Numbered from the stretch's first letter, positions 29,020-39,575 are shown. The stretch: 64,000 bases of DNA from JAGQOZ01 sp041399205 (GCA_041399205.1 JAWKTK010000004.1:372001-436000); one strand, 5' to 3'. Notes: generated from the letters alone by a model not told the origin. A program made the numbers and translations.

Positions 29020-30129
29020 ATGCACTTGGACGCAAAGCTGGTCGGCACGCCGGTTGCGGAACTGGACACGCCGGTATTGTGCTTGGAGTTAGATGCATTT
29101 CAGCGAAACGTCGAATACATGATGAACGTCTGTCGCCAGCAGAAAATTTCCTGGCGACCGCATGCCAAGTGCCACAAATCGTCCTGGATTGGGCAACAGT
29201 TGGTAGCCGCCGGTGCCATTGGTTTGACCTGTGCCAAGTTGAGCGAAGCGGAAGTCTTTGCTGCCGCAGGAATCACGGATCTATTAATCGCCAATTTGAT
29301 TGTCGGATCACAAAAACTGAGTCGCTTGGCCAAACTGACGGAAGTTGCGCGTCCCATCGTTTGTGTTGACCACGTGCGACATATCGAACTTCTTGAAAAC
29401 GCCATGGCGTCGGCAGGGCGAACCGTCCGTATCTTGATTGAAGTAGAAATCGGCATGAAACGAGTCGGCGCCGAACCGCAATGCGTTCCCGAACTGGCTC
29501 GGCGAATTGCAGATTCGTCCCATCTGGAATTCGCTGGTTTGATGGCGTATGAAGGTCATCTGTTGACCATCGACGATTTGGCAACCAAGGAAACGGCCAT
29601 TCGTCGCGCCATGGGAATCGCTGTGGAATGTCGTGATCAGTTGCAGGAACAGGGGATCGCGTGTGACATCTTGTCTGGTGGCGGGACGGGTTCGTTCCCG
29701 ATCACCAGTCGAATTGACGGAATCACGGAACTGCAAGCGGGCGGCGCCATCTTCATGGACGCGTTCTATCGGCAGCATTGTCAGATTGACGCTTTGGAAT
29801 TTGCTTTGACCGTGCCGGCGACGGTTGTGGGCCGGCCGGCCAAGGATCGAGCGATCATTGACGCTGGACGCAAGACGCTGAATTCCGAGATCTGTCTGCC
29901 GTGGATTGCGGAATCAAAGGACGACCGGGCGCTTCACGTGCTTTCCCTTTCTGCCGAACACGGAACCGTCCACGTGGGCCCAAACGCCGAGCTGCAAATC
30001 GGTGACCGATTGACGTTGATTCCGGGTTATGCCGACTTAACCGTTTGTCTGCATAACCAAATAATGGCGGTGCGAAATGGTGTTGTGGATGGCGTCTTGC
30101 CATTGGAAGCTCGAGGCCATTTGACGTAG
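29020..30129 (+). CDS. D-threonine aldolase-like / DSD1-family PLP enzyme
   Basis: 369 aa, alanine-racemase-like N-terminal TIM barrel plus C-terminal beta domain. The PLP lysine lies in WRPHAKCHKS (about residue 46), with the downstream GLTCAKLSEAEVFAAAG, GMKRVG and phosphate-binding SGGGTGSF motifs. Family members cleave D-threonine/D-3-hydroxyaspartate or dehydrate D-serine, with a divalent metal held by a His and Cys/Asp in the C-terminal domain (PxHxC/D type). Here that region reads IPGYADLTVCLHNQ, with tyrosine where the metal histidine is expected, so the metal site may differ. An AAAGGA site precedes the ATG. The third gene of the aldolase cluster. Confidence 0.8.
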   Translation: MHLDAKLVGTPVAELDTPVLCLELDAFQRNVEYMMNVCRQQKISWRPHAKCHKSSWIGQQLVAAGAIGLTCAKLSEAEVFAAAGITDLLIANLIVGSQKLSRLAKLTEVARPIVCVDHVRHIELLENAMASAGRTVRILIEVEIGMKRVGAEPQCVPELARRIADSSHLEFAGLMAYEGHLLTIDDLATKETAIRRAMGIAVECRDQLQEQGIACDILSGGGTGSFPITSRIDGITELQAGGAIFMDAFYRQHCQIDALEFALTVPATVVGRPAKDRAIIDAGRKTLNSEICLPWIAESKDDRALHVLSLSAEHGTVHVGPNAELQIGDRLTLIPGYADLTVCLHNQIMAVRNGVVDGVLPLEARGHLT

Positions 30130-30253
30130 CCATCTACGCCATTCCACACGCCTGGACTGGTTGTGCCGCATGCAGCGAAAACACGCGATTTTTGCCAGCG
30201 GAATGCTATAGTTCAGAAGGTACCACGGTCTTATGGCATAGGGACGCTTCTGA

Positions 30254-33200
30254 ATGCAAGATTCAACGCAGGAATCGGCGGAATGGTCTGACCCAGAACC
30301 AACCGTTTCGTTGGCTGTTGGTCGATCAGGATCGGACAACCGTCCCGACAGGGACACCAAACGAGCGGACATGAGCGCGTCGGAAACGTTACCGGCCAAG
30401 CCTGGAATCTCGTTAGAGGCCACGCCGAACGCAAGCGTTGGAGAGGCAGATTCGGATCGAACCACTTGTTTGTCCGGTTCGAACCTGGACGACGAGTCGG
30501 ACGTTTGCACTTTAGCCGAATGGCAACTCGGTTTGACCAAGCCCGAACAGCATCGGTATCAGGAGCGAGACGAAATTGGTCGAGGTGGCTGGGGAGTCGT
30601 GCATCGAGCGGTGGATCGGCAATTTGGCCGAGACGTTGCGGTCAAGACGCTGAACCAAAAAACGGTCAACAAACAGGCCGTACAGCAGCGGTTTGTCCAC
30701 GAAGCCATGGTGACGGGCCAGCTGCAACATCCGGGGATTGTCCCGGTGTACGAACTGGGTAGGGAAACAGATTCAGAAGCGCCGTTCTTTGTGATGAAGC
30801 TTCTGCAAGGCCAAACGCTGGCGGAAGTCATCCAGCAGCACCACCAAGCGGAATCGCGTGACAAGATTGTGTCACTGCGGAATCTCTTGCAGCGATTTGT
30901 GGACGTGTGCAACGCGGTGGCGTACGCGCACGACAAGGGCATTATTCATCGCGACCTGAAGCCGTCAAACGTGATGGTCGGTGAATTTGGTGAAACCGTG
31001 GTCGTCGATTGGGGCTTGGCTAAGCGTATTCTGGTTAATGAAGAAACCTCTGACCTTGATTTTCACGAATGCCCATCCGAACCTTTTGAATCTGACACCG
31101 CAAACGAAACGCCAGGGCCGCAAAATGTTTCACATACGCGCATGGGCCAAGTTGTCGGTACGCCCAGCTACATGGCTCCGGAACAAGCACGCGGCGAAAT
31201 TGACCGCTTGGACGAACGCTCAGACGTTTATTCGCTGGGTGTGATGTTGTACACCATTTTGGTCGGACGGTCGCCCTTTCGCGCAAGCGATGTGACGACA
31301 ACCTTGGAAATGGTCAAGCGAGGCGACTATCGGAAGCCGCGAGAAATGAATCAGGCGGTCGCCAAACCGTTAGCCGCCATCAGTACCATGGCCATGGCGT
31401 TAGATTCGAAGGACCGTTATCAGTCCGCACGAAACTTGGCCGCCGATGTCAATGCGTGGCTGGCGGGAGAACCCGTTTCTGCTTATCGAGAATCTCTTTT
31501 CGCTTCTGTCATGCGTTGGTGTCGAAAACGCCCCGTCATCGTCTCTACAGCTTTCGCGATCGTCACCACGTTGGCACTTTCGGCAAGTGTCGCGTCGGTG
31601 CTGATCGGCCGGTCTCATCAACGTGAACGTTCGGCCAGAATCGATGCCGTGGCCGCGCAGCAACAAGCTGTCCGCTCCAAACATCTGGCTCTGCAAAACC
31701 TCCAGGAATCGCGGCAGGCTGCCGATCAGTGGCTGCTGGAATTGAGCGGAAATTTGCAGTTTGTTCCGGGGCTTGAATCGTTGCGAATCAAGTTGGTGGA
31801 TGACGCGCTGGCACATTATCAGCAATTTGCGGATTTGAACTCAGACGACCCTGACATTTGGCGGGAAGCCGTGCGGAATCAATTGCGAGTGGCTGACTTG
31901 CTGCTGTTGTCCGAACGCACCGAAGAAGCGCTCCAAGCTTTTCGTGCAGTGGAAAATAGAATCGCCGAATTTCACGCCTCCGCCTCGCACGATTCTCGTC
32001 TGGACATGAATGTCGAGCACCTTAATGCCATCATTGGCCAAGTTCTGTGTACCAACAAAACCGACGCAATGGGCGAATGGAATACGCTTCGACAGCTTCG
32101 CGATGATTTGGCCGTTCGCAGTTCGCGGTCGGCCGAAAGTCTGGACGATCTGGAAGCGAAAGGCGCCATCGGCCGAGCGTCCCTGGTGGTGGCGCGCTGC
32201 TACGTCCTGCAGCAAGATTGGCAAGCCGCAGCCGTCGAACTTGGTCGGGCCCAAAGTGAATTGGAACCATTGGTTTCGCTTCGTCCCGAGCGTTTTTATT
32301 CACTGTGGGATACGGTGCTTCGTGAATTTGCAGAGGTTCGTACGAATCAGGGTGAATGGGACGCCGCGGTTCGCCTGTACGAACAACGGATCTTGGGCCT
32401 TTCACAGCGATTGGAAGAAGATGGACAGCGGATTGATTGGTTGGAACAACGGGCCGTGGCCAAGATGAAATGTGCCAACCTGCAACAGTCGTGGCAGAAT
32501 TGGTCCCAGGCAGAGAGTCTATATCGATCCGCCACCGATGATTTGAAGGCCAGCTGGGAGATGATGTATGGTTCGCATGTCCAAAATGAAAATCTGGCCA
32601 TCGCCGAAGCGAACTTGGGAATGATTGCCGTGGCCAATCAGCGAGCGGACCAGGCAGTTTCTCATTTGCTGGACGCCAAGGAGACGTATTTCTCGGCTGT
32701 GCAACAGCACGGCGCTACGGGCGAACGACTGGGACGGATGGCCGAAATCACCAGCGAATTGGCTCATGCTCTTTCGCAGCTGGGCGACGCATCGGCGGAC
32801 GAACAATATCAACAGGCGGAACGAGTATTCGAGCATCTACGCAGTGAAGGACTGCAAACGCCCGGTGAACGTCAACGAGAACTCGACATGCGTCAACAGT
32901 GGGCTCGTTACTTGGCGTCGCAATTTCGAACCAATGAAGCCGCATACCAGCTAGATCAATGTGTCAAGATCTTGGCAGTGGACGATGCGCTGCAGAATAG
33001 TTGGGTGGTGTTCGGCTTGGCACTGACTCGGTACGAATTGCAATTACCTACGGCCGATGTGAGTAAGGAAACGATCGAAACGGATGTGTTTGCAAAGTTG
33101 CATCATTGGATGTTGCAAACGGAATCAGTATCCGAAAGGTCGGCGTGCCTGGAGCGATTGACTTGGCATGTGGCAGAAGGACGAGCGAATGTGGATGCTG

Positions 33201-33526
33201 CGACCTTGACGGCATTGAAACACAGTGTGAACGGTAATTCGTTTGGATTGGATCGCGTTCGCGACGAAGCACTTGCGGTCTTGGCGTGGCGATTGGGCGA
33301 AGCAGACCGCTTGCACGCGTTGGTCCAACGTCTGTTAGATCACAATTGGGAACCTTCCGCTCGTACGCTCGGACTGGCCTCGCTTGCTGCCAAACAGTCC
33401 GAGAATGTGGGACAGTCAGATCTGTTCCGCGAACGCTTGCAGCGGCTAGCCGAACGATTGCCTCAAGATCTTGGCGTGAAATTTTGGCTTGGGCAAACTT
33501 TAGGCAGCGGTGGCGTTGAACGCTGA
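30254..33526 (+). CDS. Membrane Ser/Thr protein kinase with TPR-like extracytoplasmic region
   Basis: 1,090 aa. An acidic N-terminal region (~1-95) is followed by a Hanks-type kinase (~100-400): glycine loop IGRGGWGVVH (~106), lysine in VAVKTL, HRDLKPSNVM (H232), VVDWGLAK (the DFG position reads DWG, common in planctomycetes), GTPSYMAPEQ and DVYSLGVML. One transmembrane helix spans ~428-455 (VIVSTAFAIVTTLALSASVA). The rest (~460-1,090) is helical with TPR-like repeats (QAAAVELGRAQSELEPL, WDAAVRLYEQRILGLSQR), probably sensing or binding partners outside the cytoplasm. Catalytic residues are intact. It appears to be transcribed alone. The target is unknown. Confidence 0.92.
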   Translation: MQDSTQESAEWSDPEPTVSLAVGRSGSDNRPDRDTKRADMSASETLPAKPGISLEATPNASVGEADSDRTTCLSGSNLDDESDVCTLAEWQLGLTKPEQHRYQERDEIGRGGWGVVHRAVDRQFGRDVAVKTLNQKTVNKQAVQQRFVHEAMVTGQLQHPGIVPVYELGRETDSEAPFFVMKLLQGQTLAEVIQQHHQAESRDKIVSLRNLLQRFVDVCNAVAYAHDKGIIHRDLKPSNVMVGEFGETVVVDWGLAKRILVNEETSDLDFHECPSEPFESDTANETPGPQNVSHTRMGQVVGTPSYMAPEQARGEIDRLDERSDVYSLGVMLYTILVGRSPFRASDVTTTLEMVKRGDYRKPREMNQAVAKPLAAISTMAMALDSKDRYQSARNLAADVNAWLAGEPVSAYRESLFASVMRWCRKRPVIVSTAFAIVTTLALSASVASVLIGRSHQRERSARIDAVAAQQQAVRSKHLALQNLQESRQAADQWLLELSGNLQFVPGLESLRIKLVDDALAHYQQFADLNSDDPDIWREAVRNQLRVADLLLLSERTEEALQAFRAVENRIAEFHASASHDSRLDMNVEHLNAIIGQVLCTNKTDAMGEWNTLRQLRDDLAVRSSRSAESLDDLEAKGAIGRASLVVARCYVLQQDWQAAAVELGRAQSELEPLVSLRPERFYSLWDTVLREFAEVRTNQGEWDAAVRLYEQRILGLSQRLEEDGQRIDWLEQRAVAKMKCANLQQSWQNWSQAESLYRSATDDLKASWEMMYGSHVQNENLAIAEANLGMIAVANQRADQAVSHLLDAKETYFSAVQQHGATGERLGRMAEITSELAHALSQLGDASADEQYQQAERVFEHLRSEGLQTPGERQRELDMRQQWARYLASQFRTNEAAYQLDQCVKILAVDDALQNSWVVFGLALTRYELQLPTADVSKETIETDVFAKLHHWMLQTESVSERSACLERLTWHVAEGRANVDAATLTALKHSVNGNSFGLDRVRDEALAVLAWRLGEADRLHALVQRLLDHNWEPSARTLGLASLAAKQSENVGQSDLFRERLQRLAERLPQDLGVKFWLGQTLGSGGVER

Positions 33527-33729
33527 TTCACCACAACCGGTACAACTGTTCCGAATTTTCTGGCTTGCCGTGACTGCCTAATACCATCTTTGCAGCAGCA
33601 ACTGGGCGTCTGCTTGGCTGCGACCGATACTCCCCAGCAACCGTCGCGCCGTTTCTTTACAACTGCCAGCATCAAGCTCTCGACACGCGCGCTGACTACC
33701 GTCATCTTCGCTTGAAGGAGCTTGCTGGA

Positions 33730-36084
33730 ATGATGTTTGGCCATTGGGGACGACAAGCGTTTCGCATCGGGTGTGCGACGTTTCTGGTGACGCTTGTGTC
33801 CGGCGTGACCTGGGCTCAGAGTGATTCTGCTTCGGATGATTCGTCAGAAGGCGTCGTCCGGTTTGTTCAGTTTCAGCCGAATTCGCCTATTGCGCCGGTG
33901 GAACGCAACAGCACTGCGAATGCGAGCGGCGACGCCATTAGCAATCGCAATCCAGCCCAGTCGGCGAATACTACCGACCAGTCGAATCGGCGGCAACAAG
34001 TCATTAACAACGGATTCGAATTGTTTGGCGAAGTCAATCAATTGGATCGCCTGTCGGAAGGACGACGTGCTCGAGCGTTCAGTCCCGGAGCCAGCGCCGT
34101 CTTTGGTAGCGAAGCCAAGGTTCGCATCACGTCCGACGTCGGAAGTCTGCTGAAGAAGTCCATCTCTTCACAAGGTGTCGCCACGCAAAATCGAACGCCG
34201 ATTGTGACTGATTCGCGAGTTCGCGGACAACGAGTGGGACAGGTGTTGGCCTCCGGATCGTACTGGGCTCCGGCTCGCATGGATCTGGACACCATGATGA
34301 ACAAGATGGATTCCCGTTTGATTGATGACGCGATTGTCATCAAGGGTCCGTACAGCGGTCGATATGGTCCGGGCTTTCGGTTTGTCGATATTAGCCTGAT
34401 CGAAACGCCTCGGTATGAAGACGGCTACCAAACGCACGGCAGCACCAGTTTTGATTACATTGACAACGGCGAACAATCCTACGGTCGTCAGTCAGTGTGG
34501 GGTGGTTCCGACAGTTGGGGCTACCATGTCAGTTACGGGCATCGCACGGGAAATGATTACGAAACGGGTGCCGACACTCTGATTCCCAGCAGTTACAAAT
34601 CGCGAGATTTGTTTGTGGCGTTGGGTTCCGATTTAAGCGAATCGTCCAAAGTGGAATTCAACTATCTTCGCTTGGATCAAACCGATTTAGAATTTCCAGG
34701 TTTAGTGTATGACCTTCGCTACTTAGGGACCGAAGGGTACGAACTGCGTTATCTGAACGATTGTCCGCTGATCGGGGATGCGTTCACTTCTGAAGTTTGG
34801 TTCAATCGAACTCGCTTCCACGGTGACACTCGCAATCCGTCTAAAGCACGTCAAATTCCGTTACTTTCGCAAACGTTGTTTTCGCCCAGCGGTTTTGATG
34901 GGTTTGCCATTACCAACGGTGCCGGGAGTTCGTTCGGGCACCGTACAGAATTGTTTTTTGGTGATCGGCAGGGTGACTATTTTTCAGTTGGCACTGATGT
35001 AATCTTGCTGCGCCAAGGGCTGAATGATATCGAACCGTTGTTACCTTCGGACAATAATTTTCCTATTCCACCATCTGAGTCAGTGGATGTTGGTTTCTTC
35101 ATTGAAGATCACGAACAAATCAACGATTGGCTGGGGATTACGGCGGGCATGCGAGGTGACGTGGTGACTGCCGAGGCGGCTCGATCCGTAGTGGGTGTGC
35201 CCGGTTCGGTTCCCGATTTCTTTTTGGAGGGAACGGATCAAACGTTTGGCTTGTGGATGGCTTATGTGACAGCTCAGATCGAACTGACCAATCATTGGCA
35301 GGCAACATTTGGCGGTGGGTATGGCGAACGACCGCCGACACTGACCGAACTGTACGCCATGTCTTCGTTTATCGGCAGTTTGCAACGAGGCTTCACGTTC
35401 TTGTTGGGAGACCCCGGACTGGACAAGGAACGCGTTACGCAATTTGATGTGGGTTTGAACGCCAAGTACGATCGATTGCGAGGTGGCATTAACGGCTATT
35501 ATTCGTGGGTGGATGATTTCATTACTTACGATTTGTTCGCCCCGTCAGGCGGCCTTGGCAGTTTTCCGGCTGGTGCGGGATTCGTCAATACTTCGCAAGC
35601 CATCATTGCCGGCGTCGATGCCTACGGGCAGTTGGAAGCAACAGACGCAATTTCCTTGTTCGGTACGTTCAGCTACGTGGAAGGACGCGACCAAACGGGC
35701 AATCGCAACACGTTGTCTTTCACGCCGAATGGTGGTGCACCCGAACCACTTCCCGGCATTCCGCCGCTGGAATCTCGTCTGGGAGTGATTGTGCATGATC
35801 CTTCGCCCGACCGAGACTGGGCGGTCGAATTTTCCGCGCGAGTGGTCGATAACCAAGATCGAGTTGCACGGTCGTTGGAAGAAATCGCCACGCCCGGCTT
35901 TACCACGTACGACATTCGTAGCTACTGGCGGCTGACTCGTACCGAAACCAGTAGTTGTCTGCTGACTGTTGGCTGCGAAAATATCACCGACAAATTCTAC
36001 CGAGAGCATTTGGACTATCGCACCGGTCTGGGCGTTTTTCGTCCCGGCGTGAGCGTCTATTCCGGACTGGAACTGACGTATTGA
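33730..36084 (+). CDS. TonB-dependent outer-membrane receptor
   Basis: 784 aa. A GAAGGAG ribosome site nine bases upstream supports the ATG at 33730 (or the next codon, also ATG). A signal peptide ends near VTWAQS. A plug-like region (~150-230; MDLDTMMNKMDSRLIDD and VIKGPYSGRYGPGFRFVDI) is followed by a long beta-barrel with alternating aromatic strands, and the protein ends in LELTY with a terminal aromatic residue as usual for outer-membrane barrels. A typical TonB box is not obvious. The strand YGERPPTLTELYA matches the conserved receptor motif. The ligand is unknown. The gene is convergent with a copper ATPase, which hints weakly at metal uptake. Confidence 0.9.
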   Translation: MMFGHWGRQAFRIGCATFLVTLVSGVTWAQSDSASDDSSEGVVRFVQFQPNSPIAPVERNSTANASGDAISNRNPAQSANTTDQSNRRQQVINNGFELFGEVNQLDRLSEGRRARAFSPGASAVFGSEAKVRITSDVGSLLKKSISSQGVATQNRTPIVTDSRVRGQRVGQVLASGSYWAPARMDLDTMMNKMDSRLIDDAIVIKGPYSGRYGPGFRFVDISLIETPRYEDGYQTHGSTSFDYIDNGEQSYGRQSVWGGSDSWGYHVSYGHRTGNDYETGADTLIPSSYKSRDLFVALGSDLSESSKVEFNYLRLDQTDLEFPGLVYDLRYLGTEGYELRYLNDCPLIGDAFTSEVWFNRTRFHGDTRNPSKARQIPLLSQTLFSPSGFDGFAITNGAGSSFGHRTELFFGDRQGDYFSVGTDVILLRQGLNDIEPLLPSDNNFPIPPSESVDVGFFIEDHEQINDWLGITAGMRGDVVTAEAARSVVGVPGSVPDFFLEGTDQTFGLWMAYVTAQIELTNHWQATFGGGYGERPPTLTELYAMSSFIGSLQRGFTFLLGDPGLDKERVTQFDVGLNAKYDRLRGGINGYYSWVDDFITYDLFAPSGGLGSFPAGAGFVNTSQAIIAGVDAYGQLEATDAISLFGTFSYVEGRDQTGNRNTLSFTPNGGAPEPLPGIPPLESRLGVIVHDPSPDRDWAVEFSARVVDNQDRVARSLEEIATPGFTTYDIRSYWRLTRTETSSCLLTVGCENITDKFYREHLDYRTGLGVFRPGVSVYSGLELTY

Positions 36085-36109
36085 TTTTGGGATGCGACCG
36101 TTCGTAGTG

Positions 36110-36170
36110 TTCGTAGTCCCGCCTTTAGGCGGAAATTGCGTTCGATTCCGGCTGAAGCCGGGACTACGAA
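36110..36170. repeat. Compound palindromic repeat (family B), copy 1
   Basis: An outer inverted repeat TTCGTAGTCCCG / CGGGACTACGAA encloses two small hairpins, CCGCCTTTAGGCGG and CCGGCTGAAGCCGG, giving a possible cruciform or three-way structure. It sits between the convergent receptor and copper ATPase genes and may end transcription from both sides. A related copy is at 43121. Confidence 0.75.
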
Positions 36171-36190
36171 CTGGATTGCGGCCAGCGTTG

Positions 36191-38442
36191 CTAAAACCGA
36201 AATCGCTTCAACCGCAGCGCATTGGTCGCAATCACCAAATCGGACGCCACCATGGCAAAGGCGGCCATGATGGGATGTAGTTGACGCAAGAAGTCCGGTA
36301 AATTCGAAAACGGAGCCAGAACGCCGGCGGCAATCGGGATTAACGCCACATTGTAACCAAACGCCCAGAACAGATTTTGTTTGATGTTTCGCAACGTCGC
36401 TTGTGACAACTTGATGGCATCTACAGCTCGGCCCAATTCGCCTCGCATCAAAGTCACGTCGGCCGTTTCCATTGCTACGTCAGTGCCGGTGCCAATGGCA
36501 ATGCCCACATCGGCTTGAGCTGCCGCGCCGGGGCATCATTAATGCCATCGCCGATCATGGCCACAACTTTGCCCTGATCTTGCAGCGTCTTTATTGCGTC
36601 CGCTTTGTGTTGCGGCAAGACTTCCGCTTGGAAATCGGCAATGCCCACTTGTCTGGCGATCGCGGTGGCCGTGGCGTGGTTGTCACCTGTGATCAGCAGG
36701 ACTTGCAGTCCTTGAGCTTGCAAGCGTTTCACGGCGTCGGCCGAATCAGGTTTGATGGTATCTGCCACAGCGATCAGAGCTTGTAATTCTTGGTCCACCG
36801 CCAGCCACATGACGGTTTTGGCTTCGGCTTGGCGAGCAGCCGCCGCGTCTCGTAATGACAACGTGTCGATACCTTCTTGCTGCATCAAGCGATCGTTGCC
36901 GATCAAGATCTGGTGCGAACCGACGATGGCGCGGAATTCCCTGTCCCGCGACCGATTGAAATTGGTCGGGATGTGAAACGTCTAGCTGCTGTTGCCCAGC
37001 GAATTCGATCACCGCCGCCGCGATGGGATGTTCGCTGCCCGCTTCGGCGCTGGCGGCCATTCGCAACAGTTCGGCTTCGGAATAATGGGAATTGGAAACG
37101 GTCATAAAATCGGTCACTCGCAAACGACCTTCGGTCACCGTGCCCGTCTTATCTAGTACTACAACGTCGACGTCTTGGATGCGCTGCAGGGCTTCGCTGG
37201 ACTTGAACAAAATGCCGTTTTCCGCGCCGCGGCCCATGCCTACCATCACGGCCAGCGGCGTGGCTAGGCCCATGGCACACGGGCAACTGATTAACAGAAC
37301 GGCAAGCATTCTGAGCAGCGCCGGAGTTAATTCGCCTTGCGAAAACCACCAAATGGCAAATGTCCCGATTGCCACCGCCAAGACGATCGGCACAAAGATG
37401 TTGCTGATCTTGTCGGCCAACTGTTGGATAGCGCTTTGCTCGATTGAGCTCGTTCCACCAGCTTGATAATCTGTGCCAACGCCGAATCTTTTCCGACCGA
37501 AGTGGCTTGGACGGTGAGCATACCCGAGCGGTTAATCGTGGCGCCAATCACGGGCGAACCAGCTGACTTTTCGACCGGCAGGCTTTCACCTGTGATCATG
37601 CTTTCATCTACAGACGAATGGCCCGAAATGACATTTCCGTCAACAGGGATCTTTTCACCGGGCTTGATCACGACCGTATCACCGGATTGGATTTCGCTGA
37701 CATCGACCTGCGCCTGTTTTCCGTCTTGCAGTACGGTGGCCGTGCGAGCTTGCAGGCCCATCAGTTTCTTCAGTGCTGCATTGGTGCGACCTTTGGCGTT
37801 GGTTTCGACAATTCGTCCCAGCAATATCAATGTGATGATGGTAGCGGACGTTTCAAAGTAAACGTGATGGCCCAGCTGCTGCGAACCAAACGTCTTGGCC
37901 AACAACACTGCGATGCTGTAGGCGTAGGCGACCGTGGAACCCATGGCCACCAGCACGTCCATGTTGGCGTACTTATTTTTCAAGCTGTTCAAGGCACTGA
38001 CGTAGTAGTCTTTGCCCACAATAAATTGGACGGGCGTGGCCAACGCGAAGAAAAGCCAATTGACCCAAGCGGCATGCGCCCAATTGCCCCACAGGCCGAA
38101 GTCCCGCCCCATACTCAATACAAACAGCGGCACGGTCAGCACGCAACCCAGGGTCAGCAAACGATATTGAGAACGAATCTTGGCCTGTCGTTTGGCTTCG
38201 GCGTCGTCGTGTCCGGCGGCCGAATCTTCCACCACGTCGAACCCCAGCGACCGTACGGCTTCGGCAAACGCCTGTTGCCGAGTTTGATCGGGATCGAACG
38301 ACACGATTGCTCGCTCATTCGGAAAGCTGACTTGTGCCGAAGTCACTCCGCTGATTCCACACAGTGCACCTTCCACTTTGCCCGCACACCCAGCGCAGTG
38401 CATTCCCGTAATCGGCAGTTCCACGGTCTTGGTTTTGCTCAT
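36191..38442 (-). pseudogene. copA: Copper-transporting P1B-type ATPase (CopA-like), about three frameshifts
   Basis: About 750 aa. The N-terminal HMA domain has the metal motif GMHCAGC (~13-19). The transmembrane region follows, with the actuator domain TGES, the ion-binding SCPCAMGLATP, the phosphorylation motif DKTGTVTEG, the SEHP motif, TGDNHATA and the hinge GDGINDAPA. CPC and the CxxC HMA domain point to Cu(I) export. Protein similarity passes through four frames, with breaks near 37440, 36970 and 36510, while every catalytic motif is kept, so errors in the sequence are more likely than decay. The start ATG (MSKTKTVELPITGMHC) is clear. It is probably monocistronic; no CsoR- or CueR-type regulator is seen nearby. 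Confidence 0.88.
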
Positions 38443-38665
38443 GCTGGATTATTCTCTGTGGTGGAGAACGAGTAAATACCAGCGTGGACCGTTTGCGAGG
38501 ATGGCTTTCCGAGTTAAATGCCAAATAGACGGCTGATGACTTCGAGTTACGAGCTTGCCATGCCACTCCGATAGTTCTATAGAAACTGTTGTTGATGATC
38601 TTCGGACAGCTTGCATTTACCAACGAATATGACGAATCCGTTCGCAAGCAACTCACGTCAGTGTT

Positions 38666-39493
38666 TTACACTCGGCTCGATTTTCGGAGCGAAAAGTGGG
38701 GCGCTGGGATCGAAGATTGCGGAGCGGCCGGTCGTTTTTCTTGGATCCACTGATAGTAGTCTTTCATCTGCAGCTTACCGGCCGCGCTGGGATCTAACAG
38801 CATGGTCGTGTCCGGATGCATTTGTAACGCACTGGCGGTGACCATGCTGGTGATTGGCCCTTCGACGGCGGCGGCCACGGCCGATGCTTTGTTTTCACCA
38901 TTGGCCAACAGCAGAATTTTCCGAGCTTCCAGAATCGTACCTACACCCATGGTGATGGCGTAAATCGGCACGTCTTCCGGGCGGTCAAAGAAACGAGCGT
39001 TATCCTGGATGGTTTGTTGAGCTAGAGTTTTGATCCGAGTGCGCGAACCCAACGAACTGCTCGGTTCATTAAACGCAATATGCCCATCGGAACCGATCCC
39101 CAAGATCTGCAGATCAATGCCGCCCGATTCAACAATCCGATTTTCATACCATTGGCAGAAGGCTGGATAGTTGTCGGTGGTTCCAGAAGGTATGTAAATA
39201 TTCTGCGGAGCGATATTGATATGCCGAAACAAATTTTCGTGCATAAAGTGGTGATAGCTCTGTGGGTTGTTCTTGGTCAGGCCGACATATTCGTCCAAGT
39301 TGAATGACGTGACTTGCGAAAAGTCCAAGCCTTCGTCTTTATGCATGCGAACCAATTCGCGATACAAAGAAAGCGGCGTGCTGCCCGTGGCCAAACCCAA
39401 AACGGCGTTGGGTTTCGAATTCAACGTATTTGCCACGATTTTTGCCGCGGCCTTGCCAATCTGTTCGTATTCGGGATAGATGACAATTTCCAT
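38666..39493 (-). CDS. nagB: Glucosamine-6-phosphate deaminase
   Basis: 275 aa. It converts glucosamine 6-phosphate to fructose 6-phosphate and ammonia in amino-sugar breakdown. The motifs ATGSTPLSLY, FNLDEYVG (catalytic Asp), GIGSDGHIAFNEP (general base Asp and His-Glu relay) and SRTRIKTLA are intact. The ATG gives MEIVIYPEYEQIG. The C-terminus extends slightly beyond the E. coli enzyme, with a low-similarity tail after QEKRP. It lies alone between the copper ATPase and the large cytochrome gene on the same strand. The sialidase-like gene at 25967 is another hint of amino-sugar use by this organism, though the two are not linked. Confidence 0.94.
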   Translation of the reverse strand: MEIVIYPEYEQIGKAAAKIVANTLNSKPNAVLGLATGSTPLSLYRELVRMHKDEGLDFSQVTSFNLDEYVGLTKNNPQSYHHFMHENLFRHINIAPQNIYIPSGTTDNYPAFCQWYENRIVESGGIDLQILGIGSDGHIAFNEPSSSLGSRTRIKTLAQQTIQDNARFFDRPEDVPIYAITMGVGTILEARKILLLANGENKASAVAAAVEGPITSMVTASALQMHPDTTMLLDPSAAGKLQMKDYYQWIQEKRPAAPQSSIPAPHFSLRKSSRV

Positions 39494-39575
39494 GGGTGCT
39501 ACTTTCGTTTTTCTATTTGTGTGGACCGTTCATTTATGCGGTAGTCTAGAAATTTTCGGTCGCGTCGTGGATCTT

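Noticed and set aside
33527..33729. Cobalamin riboswitch ahead of the TonB-dependent receptor
   Set aside because: No B12-box-like sequence or matching stem pattern was seen.
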